DNA of 63,970 bases from Cryomorphaceae bacterium (GCA_021299335.1 JAJTGF010000002.1:1-63970); one strand, 5' to 3'. Counted from the stretch's first letter, positions 41,708-51,269 are shown. The notes: generated by a model not told the origin, from the sequence alone. Program-made: numbers and translations.

Positions 41708-42535
41708 ATGAAAAGCTTCTCTATGGGCCTCCGGATACTTTTTTTGCTCGTGATTTTCAAGTTTTCCTCGCTTTTAGCGCAGGTGCAGTTGCTGTCGCTG
41801 GAGGGTACATACCAAGAAAAGAATTTGCTGGTCAACAACCCCCCAATGGCCGACGGTTTTGGCTTTTGTATCAGTAAAGTTTTGGTCAATGGCGAAATTT
41901 TACCCGCAGTAATCCAAACTTCTCATTTCGAAATAGACTTCCAACTTTTTCACTTGAAAAAAGGCGATGAAGTTTTTGTAGTGCTCGAGCACGCAGCCGG
42001 TTGTGAGCCTCGCTTCCTTAACCCAAGTATCCTATTGCCAAAAAGCACCTTTGAGTGCGCAGTAATTTCCGCTCAAAAAGACGGCAATTTAACTTGGACC
42101 ACCACCAATGAACAAGCTGTGCTCGACTTCAGTATCGAGCAATATAAGTGGGGGCGTTGGGTAGAAGTCGGGCAAGTCAAGGGTAAAGGCATGAAAGGAA
42201 GCAACACCTATCAGTTCCAACTGACGCCACACTCGGGAAAAAATACGGTCAGGGTGAGTCAGACCGACAGCTCCGGAAAACCCAGGACTTCAAAGAGCAC
42301 CAGTTTTACTTCTAGCATTCCCAGCATATCGTTTAGCCCTACAAAAGTGCATTCTACACTCACCTTCAAAGCTAAAAATCAAGTGGTTAAAACAAAATAC
42401 GAGATTTATGACGCTTATGGAAATCTCCTCAAAACCGGCTTTAGTTCTTCGGTAGACTGCAGGAATATTGTAAGTGGTGTTTACTTTATCAATTACGATA
42501 ACAAGTCAGAAAAATTCATCAAAATTGACGATTAA
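41708..42535 (+). CDS. secreted hypothetical protein with probable T9SS-like C-terminal domain
   Basis: Signal peptide; C-term ISFSPTKVHSTLTFKAKNQ...VSGVYFINYDNKSEKFIKIDD; start may be 41723. Confidence 0.7.
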   Translation: MKSFSMGLRILFLLVIFKFSSLLAQVQLLSLEGTYQEKNLLVNNPPMADGFGFCISKVLVNGEILPAVIQTSHFEIDFQLFHLKKGDEVFVVLEHAAGCEPRFLNPSILLPKSTFECAVISAQKDGNLTWTTTNEQAVLDFSIEQYKWGRWVEVGQVKGKGMKGSNTYQFQLTPHSGKNTVRVSQTDSSGKPRTSKSTSFTSSIPSISFSPTKVHSTLTFKAKNQVVKTKYEIYDAYGNLLKTGFSSSVDCRNIVSGVYFINYDNKSEKFIKIDD

Positions 42536-42940
42536 ATGAAGCGCATAGAACATCTTGGTATTGCAGTTGAAAATCTTGAAAAAGCCATTCCACTTTTTGA
42601 AACTTTGCTCAATACGCCGTGCTACAAAGAAGAAGAAGTGGCATCTGAAGGGGTCAAAACCGCTTTTTTCCATGTTGGCGAATCCAAAATTGAATTGCTA
42701 GAGGCCACTCAGCCAGCATCGCCAATTGCCAAATTTTTACAAAAAAACGGGCCTGGATTTCATCACGTAGCCTTTGAAGTTGCAGATATAGATGCAGAAC
42801 TTGAGCGGCTCGAAAAAGCAGGTTTTCAATTGATCCATCAAAGTCCAAAAGATGGTGCAGACAACAAGCGCATTGCCTTTTTGCATCCCAAAGCCACTAA
42901 TGGCTTACTTGTTGAATTGTGTCAAGAAAAGAACGCGTAA
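42536..42940 (+). CDS. mce: methylmalonyl-CoA epimerase
   Basis: MKRIEHLGIAVENLEKAIPLFETLL; FHHVAFEVADIDAELERL; VELCQ. Confidence 0.93.
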   Translation: MKRIEHLGIAVENLEKAIPLFETLLNTPCYKEEEVASEGVKTAFFHVGESKIELLEATQPASPIAKFLQKNGPGFHHVAFEVADIDAELERLEKAGFQLIHQSPKDGADNKRIAFLHPKATNGLLVELCQEKNA

Positions 42941-43539
42941 AAATCGCTCTCATTCTGATAAAAATAAGTTTGCAACCCTGCCGCTTGTGCGCCCTCAATA
43001 TGCTGCGGGCTGTCATCTATAAATAAGACATCTTTTGGTGCAAAACCCATTTGTTTACAGGTCCATAAGAACGTCTCCGGATGTGGTTTGCGCTTCCCAA
43101 TTTCATGTGATAAAAAGACCTCCTCGAAATAAGTATTCAAACCCAAATCCGAAACCTTTTGAAGTGATTTGACTACTTCAACGATATGCAAAGCATTGGT
43201 ATTACTCAATAAAAAAAGAGGGACTTGAGCTGTTTTAAGTTTTACCAATAACGCCAATTTTTCTAGAGGGAAGTCGCCAATCATGGCATTCCAAGCAGCA
43301 ACCACTTGGTTTGGTGAAGTGCCAATTTTGGTCTCTGGCAATAATAAATTAAGGAAGTGTTGGGGAGAAATTTCACCGCATTCAAAGCGGTCAAAAACTT
43401 CATTTTGAGCAAATTGTGTGTAACGACTTTTAAAATCGCTCACGCCTAATTGTTCGAATGCTTTTTCGGTAGCCAAATAGTCGATATCAATGAGCACGCC
43501 TCCTAAATCAAAAAGAATGGCTTGGTAACTTTCCTTCAT
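42922..43539 (-). CDS. HAD family hydrolase
   Basis: ILFDLGGVLIDIDY; LLSNTNALH; KPHPETFLW; VLFIDDSPQHIEGAQAAG. Confidence 0.9.
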   Translation of the reverse strand: MKESYQAILFDLGGVLIDIDYLATEKAFEQLGVSDFKSRYTQFAQNEVFDRFECGEISPQHFLNLLLPETKIGTSPNQVVAAWNAMIGDFPLEKLALLVKLKTAQVPLFLLSNTNALHIVEVVKSLQKVSDLGLNTYFEEVFLSHEIGKRKPHPETFLWTCKQMGFAPKDVLFIDDSPQHIEGAQAAGLQTYFYQNESDFYAFFS

Positions 43540-43543
43540 AGTC

Positions 43544-43551
43544 CAAAGTTA
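43544..43551 (-). promoter_or_regulatory. putative -7 box (TAACTTTG) 4 nt upstream of HAD hydrolase ATG
   Basis: Exact TAnnTTTG match. Confidence 0.6.
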
Positions 43552-43591
43552 TATTTCTTGGGCTATTTGAACCCATTCTAAATTAGTAAAT

Positions 43592-43610
43592 ATGACAATT
43601 CGATGACAAT
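43592..43610 (+). repeat. direct repeat ATGACAAT-tcg-ATGACAAT upstream of hemA
   Basis: Two identical 8-mers with 11-bp period just upstream of the TAGCTTTG box. Confidence 0.7.
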
Positions 43611-43628
43611 ACTCGGGCAGCTAGCACT

Positions 43629-43636
43629 TAGCTTTG
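43629..43636 (+). promoter_or_regulatory. putative -7 box (TAGCTTTG) for hemA
   Basis: Exact TAnnTTTG match; the ORF-track TTG start (43634) lies inside it. Confidence 0.55.
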
Positions 43637-43654
43637 CACCATAGAAATAGCGCT

Positions 43655-44887
43655 TTGTTGCAACAACTCCATATCATCGCCTTCACACACCGACAACTCG
43701 AGGTCAACAAGATTGGTTTGTTACACATCGAAAAAGAAGCGCAAGCTACTTCATTAGCCCAACTCAAAGCAGCACTTGGGCTAAAAGAACTGATGTTTCT
43801 CACCACCTGTAATCGAGTTGAAATCACTTTTGTCAACGACTCTGAACTCGACACACCCTTTTTAACGCGCTTGTTGCAAACGCTGTACCCAAAGCTTGTC
43901 CCGATTCAACTCGAAGATTTCGTGCGCAAAGCAGAAATCTATTCCGGAAGTACCGCCGTTCAACACGCCCTGTCCGTTGCTTCTTCTATTGACTCCATGA
44001 TCATTGGTGAACGCGAAATCATTACACAAGTGCGCTTGGCTTACGAACACTGCAATAGCCTTCAGCTCACCGGTGACCTCCTTCGCTTACTAATGAAAAA
44101 AGTGATCGAAACCGCCAAGCAAGTATACACCGAAACCAGTATCTCCACAAAACCTGTTTCTGTTGTTTCATTGGCTTATCAATACCTCAAGCAACTCAAT
44201 ATCCCACTTGAGGCCCGCATCCTGATTGTGGGGGCTGGCGTCACCAATACCACCATGGCACGCTTTCTCAAAAAGCATGGCTTCAAAAATTTTGAGGTCT
44301 TCAATCGCTCCATTGAAAACGCACAAAAACTTGCCGACGAAATCCGCGGCCATGCAAGTGCCCTAAAAGACCTTCCGCAATACCAACTCGGATTCGACGT
44401 CCTCATTACTTGTACTGCGGCAGACGGCGTGATCATCACGCCGGCATTGTACAGTAGCCTGCTCAACGGCGAAAAGCAAGAGAAAATAGTCATTGACCTC
44501 GCTATTCCTCAAGACCTCGACCAAGCCATTCTAGACGCTCACGCCGTCAAGTATTTATCCATTGAATACCTTCAGCGCATCTCCAACGAAAACGTGAAAG
44601 AACGCTCCAAAGAACTTCAACAAGTCGAAGAAATCATCGCCACTGCACGCTATGAATTTCAGCATTTGTTGCGCGAACGCAAGGTAGAAATTGCCATGCG
44701 CGAGGTACCTGCTCAGGTTAAAGAACTTCGCGCTACTGCCTACACCGAAATTTTTAAAGAAGACCTCGACACCCTAGATCCCCAGGCCAAAGAAGTCCTA
44801 GACAAAGTGGTGAGCTACCTCGAAAAAAAATACATTAGTGGCCCTATGAAATTGGCCAAAGAAATCATCCTCAATCATGCAGACTAA
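43655..44887 (+). CDS. hemA: glutamyl-tRNA reductase (probable TTG start at 43655 or 43658)
   Basis: FLTTCNRVEITF; SVASSIDSMIIGEREIITQV; ILIVGAGVTNTTMARFL. Confidence 0.95.
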   Translation: MLQQLHIIAFTHRQLEVNKIGLLHIEKEAQATSLAQLKAALGLKELMFLTTCNRVEITFVNDSELDTPFLTRLLQTLYPKLVPIQLEDFVRKAEIYSGSTAVQHALSVASSIDSMIIGEREIITQVRLAYEHCNSLQLTGDLLRLLMKKVIETAKQVYTETSISTKPVSVVSLAYQYLKQLNIPLEARILIVGAGVTNTTMARFLKKHGFKNFEVFNRSIENAQKLADEIRGHASALKDLPQYQLGFDVLITCTAADGVIITPALYSSLLNGEKQEKIVIDLAIPQDLDQAILDAHAVKYLSIEYLQRISNENVKERSKELQQVEEIIATARYEFQHLLRERKVEIAMREVPAQVKELRATAYTEIFKEDLDTLDPQAKEVLDKVVSYLEKKYISGPMKLAKEIILNHAD

Positions 44888-45755
44888 ACCGCTTATCCGC
44901 ATCGGAACGCGCGGAAGCGACCTGGCCCTGTGGCAAGCGCATTTCGTCAAAAATGCACTCGAGGCATTGGGCTGCGAGGTGAGCCTTCAAATCATTGTTA
45001 CCCAAGGCGACCGCATCCAAGACCTCAGTTTTGACAAACTCGAAGGAAAAGGCTTCTTCACTAAAGAAATCGAAGCAGCCTTGCTCAACAGCGAAATTGA
45101 TCTGGCCGTACATTCTCACAAAGACCTCGAAACTACACAACCAGAAGGTCTTTGTATTGGCGCTGTTTCTTACCGAGAAGACCCATCAGAACTCCTACTC
45201 ATGCGCACATCCGCGCAAGACCCAACGCAAAAATGGGGCCTCAAACGAGGTGCCATTATCGGCACGTCTTCGGCGCGCAGAAAATCGATCATACGCGCAC
45301 TGCGCCCCGATCTACAAATCGAAGAATTACGTGGCAACGTTCCGACGCGCATCGAAAAACTGCGCAACGGCCAATACGACGCCATTATTTTAGCCAACGC
45401 CGGCGTGAGTCGTTTGGAGCTCCACCTAGACGACCTCCATACGCTTGTGCTCGACCCTACAGAATTTGTGCCCGCTCCGGCGCAAGGCGTGTTGGGTTTG
45501 CAAATCCGTCAAAACGATCCGCAAACCCAAGCCATAGTGGCCCAGCTGAATCATCCAGAAGTTGCTGCTCAAATCGCCATTGAACGCGGTGTTTTACAAG
45601 CCCTACAAGGTGGCTGCCAACTGCCATTAGGCGTTTACTTCGGCAAAGACCAAATCTATGCTGCCCACGCTCCTTCTTCATCAACGCCTGCTCAATTTTT
45701 TGAGTTCCATATCGGAGCAAGCATCCAAGAGATTACAGCTACTCTGGCCCAATAA
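44877..45755 (+). CDS. hemC: hydroxymethylbilane synthase
   Basis: IRIGTRGSDLALWQA; LRGNVPTRIEKLRNGQYDAIILA; LQGGCQLPLGV. Confidence 0.97.
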   Translation: MQTKPLIRIGTRGSDLALWQAHFVKNALEALGCEVSLQIIVTQGDRIQDLSFDKLEGKGFFTKEIEAALLNSEIDLAVHSHKDLETTQPEGLCIGAVSYREDPSELLLMRTSAQDPTQKWGLKRGAIIGTSSARRKSIIRALRPDLQIEELRGNVPTRIEKLRNGQYDAIILANAGVSRLELHLDDLHTLVLDPTEFVPAPAQGVLGLQIRQNDPQTQAIVAQLNHPEVAAQIAIERGVLQALQGGCQLPLGVYFGKDQIYAAHAPSSSTPAQFFEFHIGASIQEITATLAQ

Positions 45756-45757
45756 CC

Positions 45758-46411
45758 ATGAGCAAGATTTTCATTTCCAAAGATGTAGAAGACCTCAATA
45801 GCGGTCTTTTGGCCTTGCAACAAAATGGAATCCTCGAAGCGCAGTCACTCATCGAATTCGGCGCCCTACCGTTTGAATGCCCAAGCCACTACGACATTCT
45901 ATTTTTATCGAGTATCCGCGCAGCTGAGTTCTTTTTCAAACAATGTAATACCCAAGCCACAATTGCTTGTGCGGGCATAGAAACCGCTAAAAAAGTGGCC
46001 GAACGTTACCAAAAAGAAGTGGCATTTATCGCCCAACAATCGGGGCAGCCACAAGTAGAAGCCAAGCGTTTCAATGCCTGGAGAAACGGCCGTAGCGTTT
46101 GCTTCCCGAGTAGCCAATTGTCTATCGGAACCTATGCTGCTTTGCTCCCAGAAAGTGAAAAAATCATTTTACCGATTTACAACACAACTTTCAAACAATT
46201 GCCAATCGAAGAAAAAGACATTTATATTTTTTCTTCTCCCAGTAATGTACTAGCCTTTCTAGCGCACAACCGCATACCAGCTCAAGCGAAAGTTGTTGCC
46301 TGGGGAGCCTCAACCGCACAAGAATTGATTCAACAGCAAATAAGTGTCACCACTGTTCTAAATGGCGAACAACAAGCCGAATTGCTCACCTGGCTCAGCA
46401 AAGTAATTTAA
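45758..46411 (+). CDS. hemD: uroporphyrinogen-III synthase
   Basis: HemD-like fold pattern (YDILFLSSIRAAEFFF; YIFSSPSNVLAFL) and position after hemC. Confidence 0.85.
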   Translation: MSKIFISKDVEDLNSGLLALQQNGILEAQSLIEFGALPFECPSHYDILFLSSIRAAEFFFKQCNTQATIACAGIETAKKVAERYQKEVAFIAQQSGQPQVEAKRFNAWRNGRSVCFPSSQLSIGTYAALLPESEKIILPIYNTTFKQLPIEEKDIYIFSSPSNVLAFLAHNRIPAQAKVVAWGASTAQELIQQQISVTTVLNGEQQAELLTWLSKVI

Positions 46412-46415
46412 GTAC

Positions 46416-46423
46416 TAGATTTG
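46416..46423 (+). promoter_or_regulatory. putative -7 box (TAGATTTG) 3 nt before ATG 46427
   Basis: Exact TAnnTTTG match; ORF-track TTG start lies inside box. Confidence 0.5.
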
Positions 46424-46426
46424 TCT

Positions 46427-47422
46427 ATGCAATTTGAACAAACCGACCACATCAGCCCTGATTTAATTGGCTTATTCGAAAATACGGTTTTAGGTACAAA
46501 TGGTGCCAAATACAAGCACCTTGATGTAGCGCAAAGTGTGTCTCACACGGATCATCCCTTGAGCTTTTCCTTGCGCAGACGAGAACAACTCATTGCCAAT
46601 ATCACCTTTTGTAAGCGGCCTTTCGGCTTGTATCTGCGCTATTTCGCTTTTGACAAGCGCTTTCAATCAAAAGGAAAAGCACGCATGAATCCGAAATCGC
46701 AAATCAAGAAAGAAATTGAAAATGTGTTCAAGGACATCACAGCCAGATATCCCGGAAGCCAAGCATATTGTTACGCTTATATCGATGCCAAAAATATACG
46801 CAGCAAATGGATGAGTGAAACTTTTGGTTTTCAGACCAAAGCCTATTTAGCTACCCAAACCTTTAGTCGGGTTTTCCCGAAAGCTACTACTCACTTAAAA
46901 GAAGAGGAAATTTCAGACGATGTTTTTCAAATAATCGAAAGCCATTATAGCCATTACAGCGCGTACTTTTCCCACTTTTTTGAACATGGCAAAGTGGCCA
47001 CGCTTTTCAATGAAAAAGGTGAACGCCTGGCCTTTGCACAATTTCACAAAGTACGCTGGGAGATTCAGCGCTTACCCGGCAAATTAGGTGGGCTTCAAGT
47101 GAAGCTCTTGCCTTTTATACCGTTGATCAACAGACTGATCCAGCCAAAAGAACATACCTTTTTGGTGCCAGATGTCGTGTGTAATCCATCGGGAGACGTT
47201 AAAGATGTGGAACGCTTATTTGAGGCCGTATTAGCCAAAGAAAAACTCCATTCAATGCTCTGGTGGAACGATACGCGAGACGCGCTCTACCAAAAAGCGC
47301 AAGGACGTTTCAAATGGGGGCTGTTGCATAAACTAATTGGCGTAGCAAAGGTCGATGTCGTTTTCAGAGGCGACTTTGAACCCAAAGATCCCATTTTTAT
47401 TGCGGCCTTTGATATGGTTTAA
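46427..47422 (+). CDS. hypothetical protein, possibly acyltransferase (GNAT-like)
   Basis: 332 aa; repeated GNAT-like alpha/beta patterns, no firm family. Confidence 0.6.
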   Translation: MQFEQTDHISPDLIGLFENTVLGTNGAKYKHLDVAQSVSHTDHPLSFSLRRREQLIANITFCKRPFGLYLRYFAFDKRFQSKGKARMNPKSQIKKEIENVFKDITARYPGSQAYCYAYIDAKNIRSKWMSETFGFQTKAYLATQTFSRVFPKATTHLKEEEISDDVFQIIESHYSHYSAYFSHFFEHGKVATLFNEKGERLAFAQFHKVRWEIQRLPGKLGGLQVKLLPFIPLINRLIQPKEHTFLVPDVVCNPSGDVKDVERLFEAVLAKEKLHSMLWWNDTRDALYQKAQGRFKWGLLHKLIGVAKVDVVFRGDFEPKDPIFIAAFDMV

Positions 47423-47423
47423 G

Positions 47424-47795
47424 TTAGGCTTGATAAGAGAGAAAACGCGTAATGAGGAGTTCTTTAACGCGCTTATCGACAATTGATTTGTGATTCAAAT
47501 AAAACGCAAATTCTTCATCGGTAAACAAGCCGCAGACCATACCAATATAACGATTGGTTAGATTTGGATTTTTCGACAAAAAATTGCTGAGTTGGGTTCG
47601 TTGTAATACGGGGTTTTCAATTGATTGTATAGCCTTAAATAAAGGGTTTTGAAACCATTCAAATTGGAAAAGTTCATGCTGCAGTTTCAGTATTGGACGC
47701 AAAACGTCGTTTTGAAACGATTCCAATTCAGTGGATACAGTGGCTTCTTTTCTGACGCTCGGCCTAAGTTGCTTTATAGATACATTCGACCTCAT
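47424..47795 (-). CDS. conserved hypothetical protein
   Basis: 123 aa; FQNDVLRPILKLQHELF... pattern; operonic with next two genes. Confidence 0.65.
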   Translation of the reverse strand: MRSNVSIKQLRPSVRKEATVSTELESFQNDVLRPILKLQHELFQFEWFQNPLFKAIQSIENPVLQRTQLSNFLSKNPNLTNRYIGMVCGLFTDEEFAFYLNHKSIVDKRVKELLITRFLSYQA

Positions 47796-48337
47796 GCTTC
47801 TTCAGACAACTCAAGGAGGCGAATGTTCGGATAAAATTCTTCTAGATAACTCACCAAACGTTCTTCGTCTGGATTTGCGGTAAAAAACAAAGACTTGCAT
47901 TTAGGTAAGCTCTCCGTGAGGCGAACAATGTAGCCTTTATGGCCGGCACGCATTTGTTCTTCAAGCCCAAGGACAATGAAAAGCTTGAGTTTTTTGATAT
48001 TGAAGCCGTTCTGAAAATAAAGCTCAGCCATGCGACGGGTGGTGCCTACAATAATTTCAGTGCCATCAAAAAGGTCATTGCGCTGCTGCAATTTGTTTCC
48101 TTTTTCTACCACTAGGTCAACGGTAAGATCTTTCGGCTTGACCAATTTGACAAATTCGGCGTGAATTTCTCTTGCTTGCACATCGCTGGTGCAGAGAATG
48201 ATGGCTCTTGGCGAGCCTTCTTCTGATTGCGGAATCACTTCATCAATCAAAGGCCAAAGTTGCATTTGGTATTGCTGAGGAAGGGCAGAAACCAAGAGAT
48301 ATTGGGCTGGTTGTAAGGCTTTTTGAATGGTTTCCAT
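47792..48337 (-). CDS. stand-alone DEAD/DEAH-box helicase-like N-terminal domain, catalytic motifs degenerate
   Basis: SPRAIILCTSDVQAREIHAEF (Ia), EIIVGTTRRMAELYF (Ib), IVLGLEEQM at motif II position, LPKCKSLFFTANPDEE at motif III position; start METIQK at 48337, TAATG overlap with upstream stop. Confidence 0.7.
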   Translation of the reverse strand: METIQKALQPAQYLLVSALPQQYQMQLWPLIDEVIPQSEEGSPRAIILCTSDVQAREIHAEFVKLVKPKDLTVDLVVEKGNKLQQRNDLFDGTEIIVGTTRRMAELYFQNGFNIKKLKLFIVLGLEEQMRAGHKGYIVRLTESLPKCKSLFFTANPDEERLVSYLEEFYPNIRLLELSEEA

Positions 48338-48666
48338 TAGGACTTCAGTTTGGGGTTTTCGTGATGACGCGTGGCATCCCGCTCCGTTTTTTTCTCGAGG
48401 TTTTTGACTAACGCGGTATCGAGGTCTATGCCCGTCTGATTGGCCAAACAGCACAAAACAAATAAAATATCGGCCATTTCGTCGCCGAGGTCTTTATTCT
48501 TATCGCTTTCTTTCTCAGATTGCTCGCCATAGCGCCTGGCCATGATACGAGCGAGCTCGCCAACTTCTTCCATCAAAACAGCCATATTGGTGAGTTCATT
48601 AAAGTAACGAACTCCCAGCGTCTGGATCCATTGATCAACTTTTGCTTGCGCTTCTTTGATTTCCAT
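48337..48666 (-). CDS. MazG-like nucleotide pyrophosphohydrolase
   Basis: EEVGELARIMARRYGEQ...DLGDEMADILFVLCCLANQTGIDL. Confidence 0.92.
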   Translation of the reverse strand: MEIKEAQAKVDQWIQTLGVRYFNELTNMAVLMEEVGELARIMARRYGEQSEKESDKNKDLGDEMADILFVLCCLANQTGIDLDTALVKNLEKKTERDATRHHENPKLKS

Positions 48667-48670
48667 GTTG

Positions 48671-48678
48671 CAAAGGTA
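48671..48678 (-). promoter_or_regulatory. putative -7 box (TACCTTTG) 4 nt upstream of the MazG-like gene ATG
   Basis: Exact TAnnTTTG match. Confidence 0.6.
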
Positions 48679-48701
48679 TCAAATCCTCTCGTTGATATGC
48701 T

Positions 48702-48709
48702 TACCTTTG
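48702..48709 (+). promoter_or_regulatory. putative -7 box (TACCTTTG) 6 nt upstream of ALDH ATG
   Basis: Exact TAnnTTTG match. Confidence 0.6.
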
Positions 48710-48715
48710 TCTTGT

Positions 48716-49974
48716 ATGGAAAAATTGAGCAATTTCATCAACGGCCAATACGTCGCACCGAGCAGCGGCCGCTACCTAGACAACTACGAGCCAGCCACTG
48801 GCCAAGTTTATTCACTCATCCCCGACTCAGACGCCCATGATGTCGAGCATGCGGTATTAGCCGCCGAGGCTGCTTTCCCGGTATGGTCAACTATGGGAAT
48901 TGAAGGCCGGGCTGCAATACTGCGCAAGCTATCTGAAGGCATAGAAGCAAATATGGACGCTTTTGTTGCCGCAGAATCCAAAGATAACGGCAAGCCACTC
49001 AGCCTTGCTCAGCATGTAGATATTCCGAGAGCGGTATCCAATTTCCATTTCTTTGCGACCGCGATCGAGCATTTTGCATCGGAATCTCATCAGATGGAAG
49101 GTGTAGGGCTCAACTACACGACCCGCAAACCAATTGGTGTAGTGGGCTGTATTTCTCCTTGGAACCTTCCGCTTTACCTTTTCTCCTGGAAAATAGCGCC
49201 TGCTTTGGCAGCTGGCAATTGCGTGGTTGCTAAACCTTCTGAAGTAACGCCCTATACCGCTTATATGTTGGGTAAAATCGCCAAAGAAGCTGGAATGCCC
49301 GATGGCGTACTCAATATTTTGCATGGCACCGGCCCGAACGTTGGCGATGCCATTGTAAAACACCCAAAAATCAAAGCCATTTCTTTTACAGGTGGCACCA
49401 AAACCGGCGAATACATTGCGCAAACCGCTGGGCCCATGTTCAAAAAGCTATCGCTTGAACTCGGCGGTAAAAACCCCAATATCATCTTTGCCGACTGCGA
49501 TTTCAAAGATGCACTCAGCACCACTATTCGCTCCTCTTTTGCCAACCAAGGCCAGATTTGTTTGTGTGGTTCGCGCATCTTTATCGAAAGACCTATTTAC
49601 GAGCAATTCAAGGAAGCATTTGTTGCCGCCATGGCCAAAAATAAGGTGTCGTTCCCTACCGACCCCGAGGCAAAAATGGGCGCAGTTGTTTCCAAACCTC
49701 ACATGGAGAAAATCCTGAGCTACATCGAACTTGCCAAAGAAGAAGGCGGCACCATTTTGTGTGGCGGAAAGCGCAAAATTTTAGACGGCGCACATGCCGA
49801 AGGTTATTATATTGAGCCGACTATCATCGAAGGTTTGCACTACACTTGCCGCACATCGTTCGCGATTTGCGTACACCATTTGGCGGCGTCAAAGCCTCAG
49901 GTGTGGGCCGCGAAGGCGGCTGGGAAGCCCTGCGCTTTTTCACCGAAGCCAAAAACGTGTTTATCAAGTATTGA
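48716..49974 (+). pseudogene. aldehyde dehydrogenase (2-aminomuconic/2-hydroxymuconic semialdehyde dehydrogenase-like) with internal frame-shifting deletion
   Basis: MEKLSNFINGQYV...LELGGKNP...GQICLCGSR...YIEPTIIEGLHYTCRT then, in another frame from about 49855, IVRDLRTPFGGVKASGVGREGGWEALRFFTEAKNVFIKY*; about 60 residues including the EEIFGPV region are absent. Confidence 0.85.
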
Positions 49975-50030
49975 TAAATAGAATACCCTCGAAAAAAATA
50001 AGGTCATTACGTTCTATTCATCGATACAAA

Positions 50031-51269
50031 ATGAAATACAGCATCCTATTTTTACTCTTTTTATCATTTGGTTTGAGGGCCCAAATCAAACCGGTGCTTT
50101 TCCAATTCAGGACCGATACTGTGCTGCAATGGCACTACCATTTCGGAGATGAGTTCAGCGGGCAAAAAGTAGATGAAAGCAAATGGTATCCGCGCTATCC
50201 ATGGGGTGGTTTATTGCTCGACCAAAGCCAATGGGCCGTGCCCGAAATGCTCACCCAAAAAAATGGCTGGCTGCATTTAGGCGCCAAAGAATTTGGACAA
50301 AGAACAGCAGTGCCTCATTGGATGATCAACCAACAACAAGCGCAGGAATTAGACATCAATATCAAAAATGATTCAGTTTATTTAGATTACCTCACTTCTT
50401 GTATTTGGAGTATAGATACCTTCCGCTATGGCTATTTTGAATGCCGTGCAGTAGTGCCCGAAGGCAAAGGATTATGGCCGGCATTTTGGCTATTTGGGCA
50501 AAACGGAAAAGATGAAATCGATATCATGGAGTGCAAAGGAGAACGAGGCAAAGACGTGCATGTCGATATCCACCTACCAGAACGCAAAGATTTTGTCAAA
50601 AATAAAATCGGTCTGAACAAAGATTGGGGCGGATGGGTCAAAATGAAAACGCCCATCGTGAACGACACCATTATTTATTCAGGTGTTTGGTTGCCCAATT
50701 CACTTACGTATTTTGTGAATGGTGTGCCGGTATCGCATTTTGCTGGCGATTTTTCTACACCAATGAATGTGATTGTCAATTTAGCTGTTGCAAGAGACGG
50801 CTACCCGTTCAACCCCGGGCCAGACGCCAAAACCCAATTCCCTGCCGATTACCAAGTAGACTACGTTAGGGTTTGGAAATTGGATCCGAACGCAGCCAAA
50901 AAAATGACGGCATTTCCTCAAGTAGACCTCGAAGAAAATGGCTGGATTCCTCTTCAAAAGGAAGTGCTCAAAAAGAAAATTACACTTATTTATCCTAAAA
51001 AGGAACTGCAAAAAGAACAGGGTTTTGTGAGCCTCATTCCGCTTTCAGCATACAATTACATGGTACAGGTGAATGGTACTGAGGAAGTTCAAGTGAGCAC
51101 TTGGGTGAAGGGAGTTCAACAAACTAAATTTGTAACGGAAATTGCTTATACTCGGGGTGAAACTATACTCGGAAAAGATCTTTCTATTCAATTAAAAGAC
51201 GCGCCAAGAAACATTGAATTGCGCATTACCTACAACGGAAAAACAGTTTCTTACTTTCCCTTTAATTAG
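50031..51269 (+). CDS. glycoside hydrolase family 16 protein
   Basis: Signal peptide MKYSILFLLFLSFGLRAQ; catalytic GKDEIDIMECKGE (ExDxxE); start moved from 49794. Confidence 0.9.
   Translation: MKYSILFLLFLSFGLRAQIKPVLFQFRTDTVLQWHYHFGDEFSGQKVDESKWYPRYPWGGLLLDQSQWAVPEMLTQKNGWLHLGAKEFGQRTAVPHWMINQQQAQELDINIKNDSVYLDYLTSCIWSIDTFRYGYFECRAVVPEGKGLWPAFWLFGQNGKDEIDIMECKGERGKDVHVDIHLPERKDFVKNKIGLNKDWGGWVKMKTPIVNDTIIYSGVWLPNSLTYFVNGVPVSHFAGDFSTPMNVIVNLAVARDGYPFNPGPDAKTQFPADYQVDYVRVWKLDPNAAKKMTAFPQVDLEENGWIPLQKEVLKKKITLIYPKKELQKEQGFVSLIPLSAYNYMVQVNGTEEVQVSTWVKGVQQTKFVTEIAYTRGETILGKDLSIQLKDAPRNIELRITYNGKTVSYFPFN

Noticed and set aside
45152-45583. 143-aa Arg/His-rich ORF overlapping hemC
   Set aside because: Out-of-frame overlap with a confident hemC; composition typical of a spurious frame.
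49794-50030. 79-residue N-terminal extension of the GH16 ORF
   Set aside because: It covers the decayed ALDH 3' end; a signal peptide begins at MKYSILFLL (50031).
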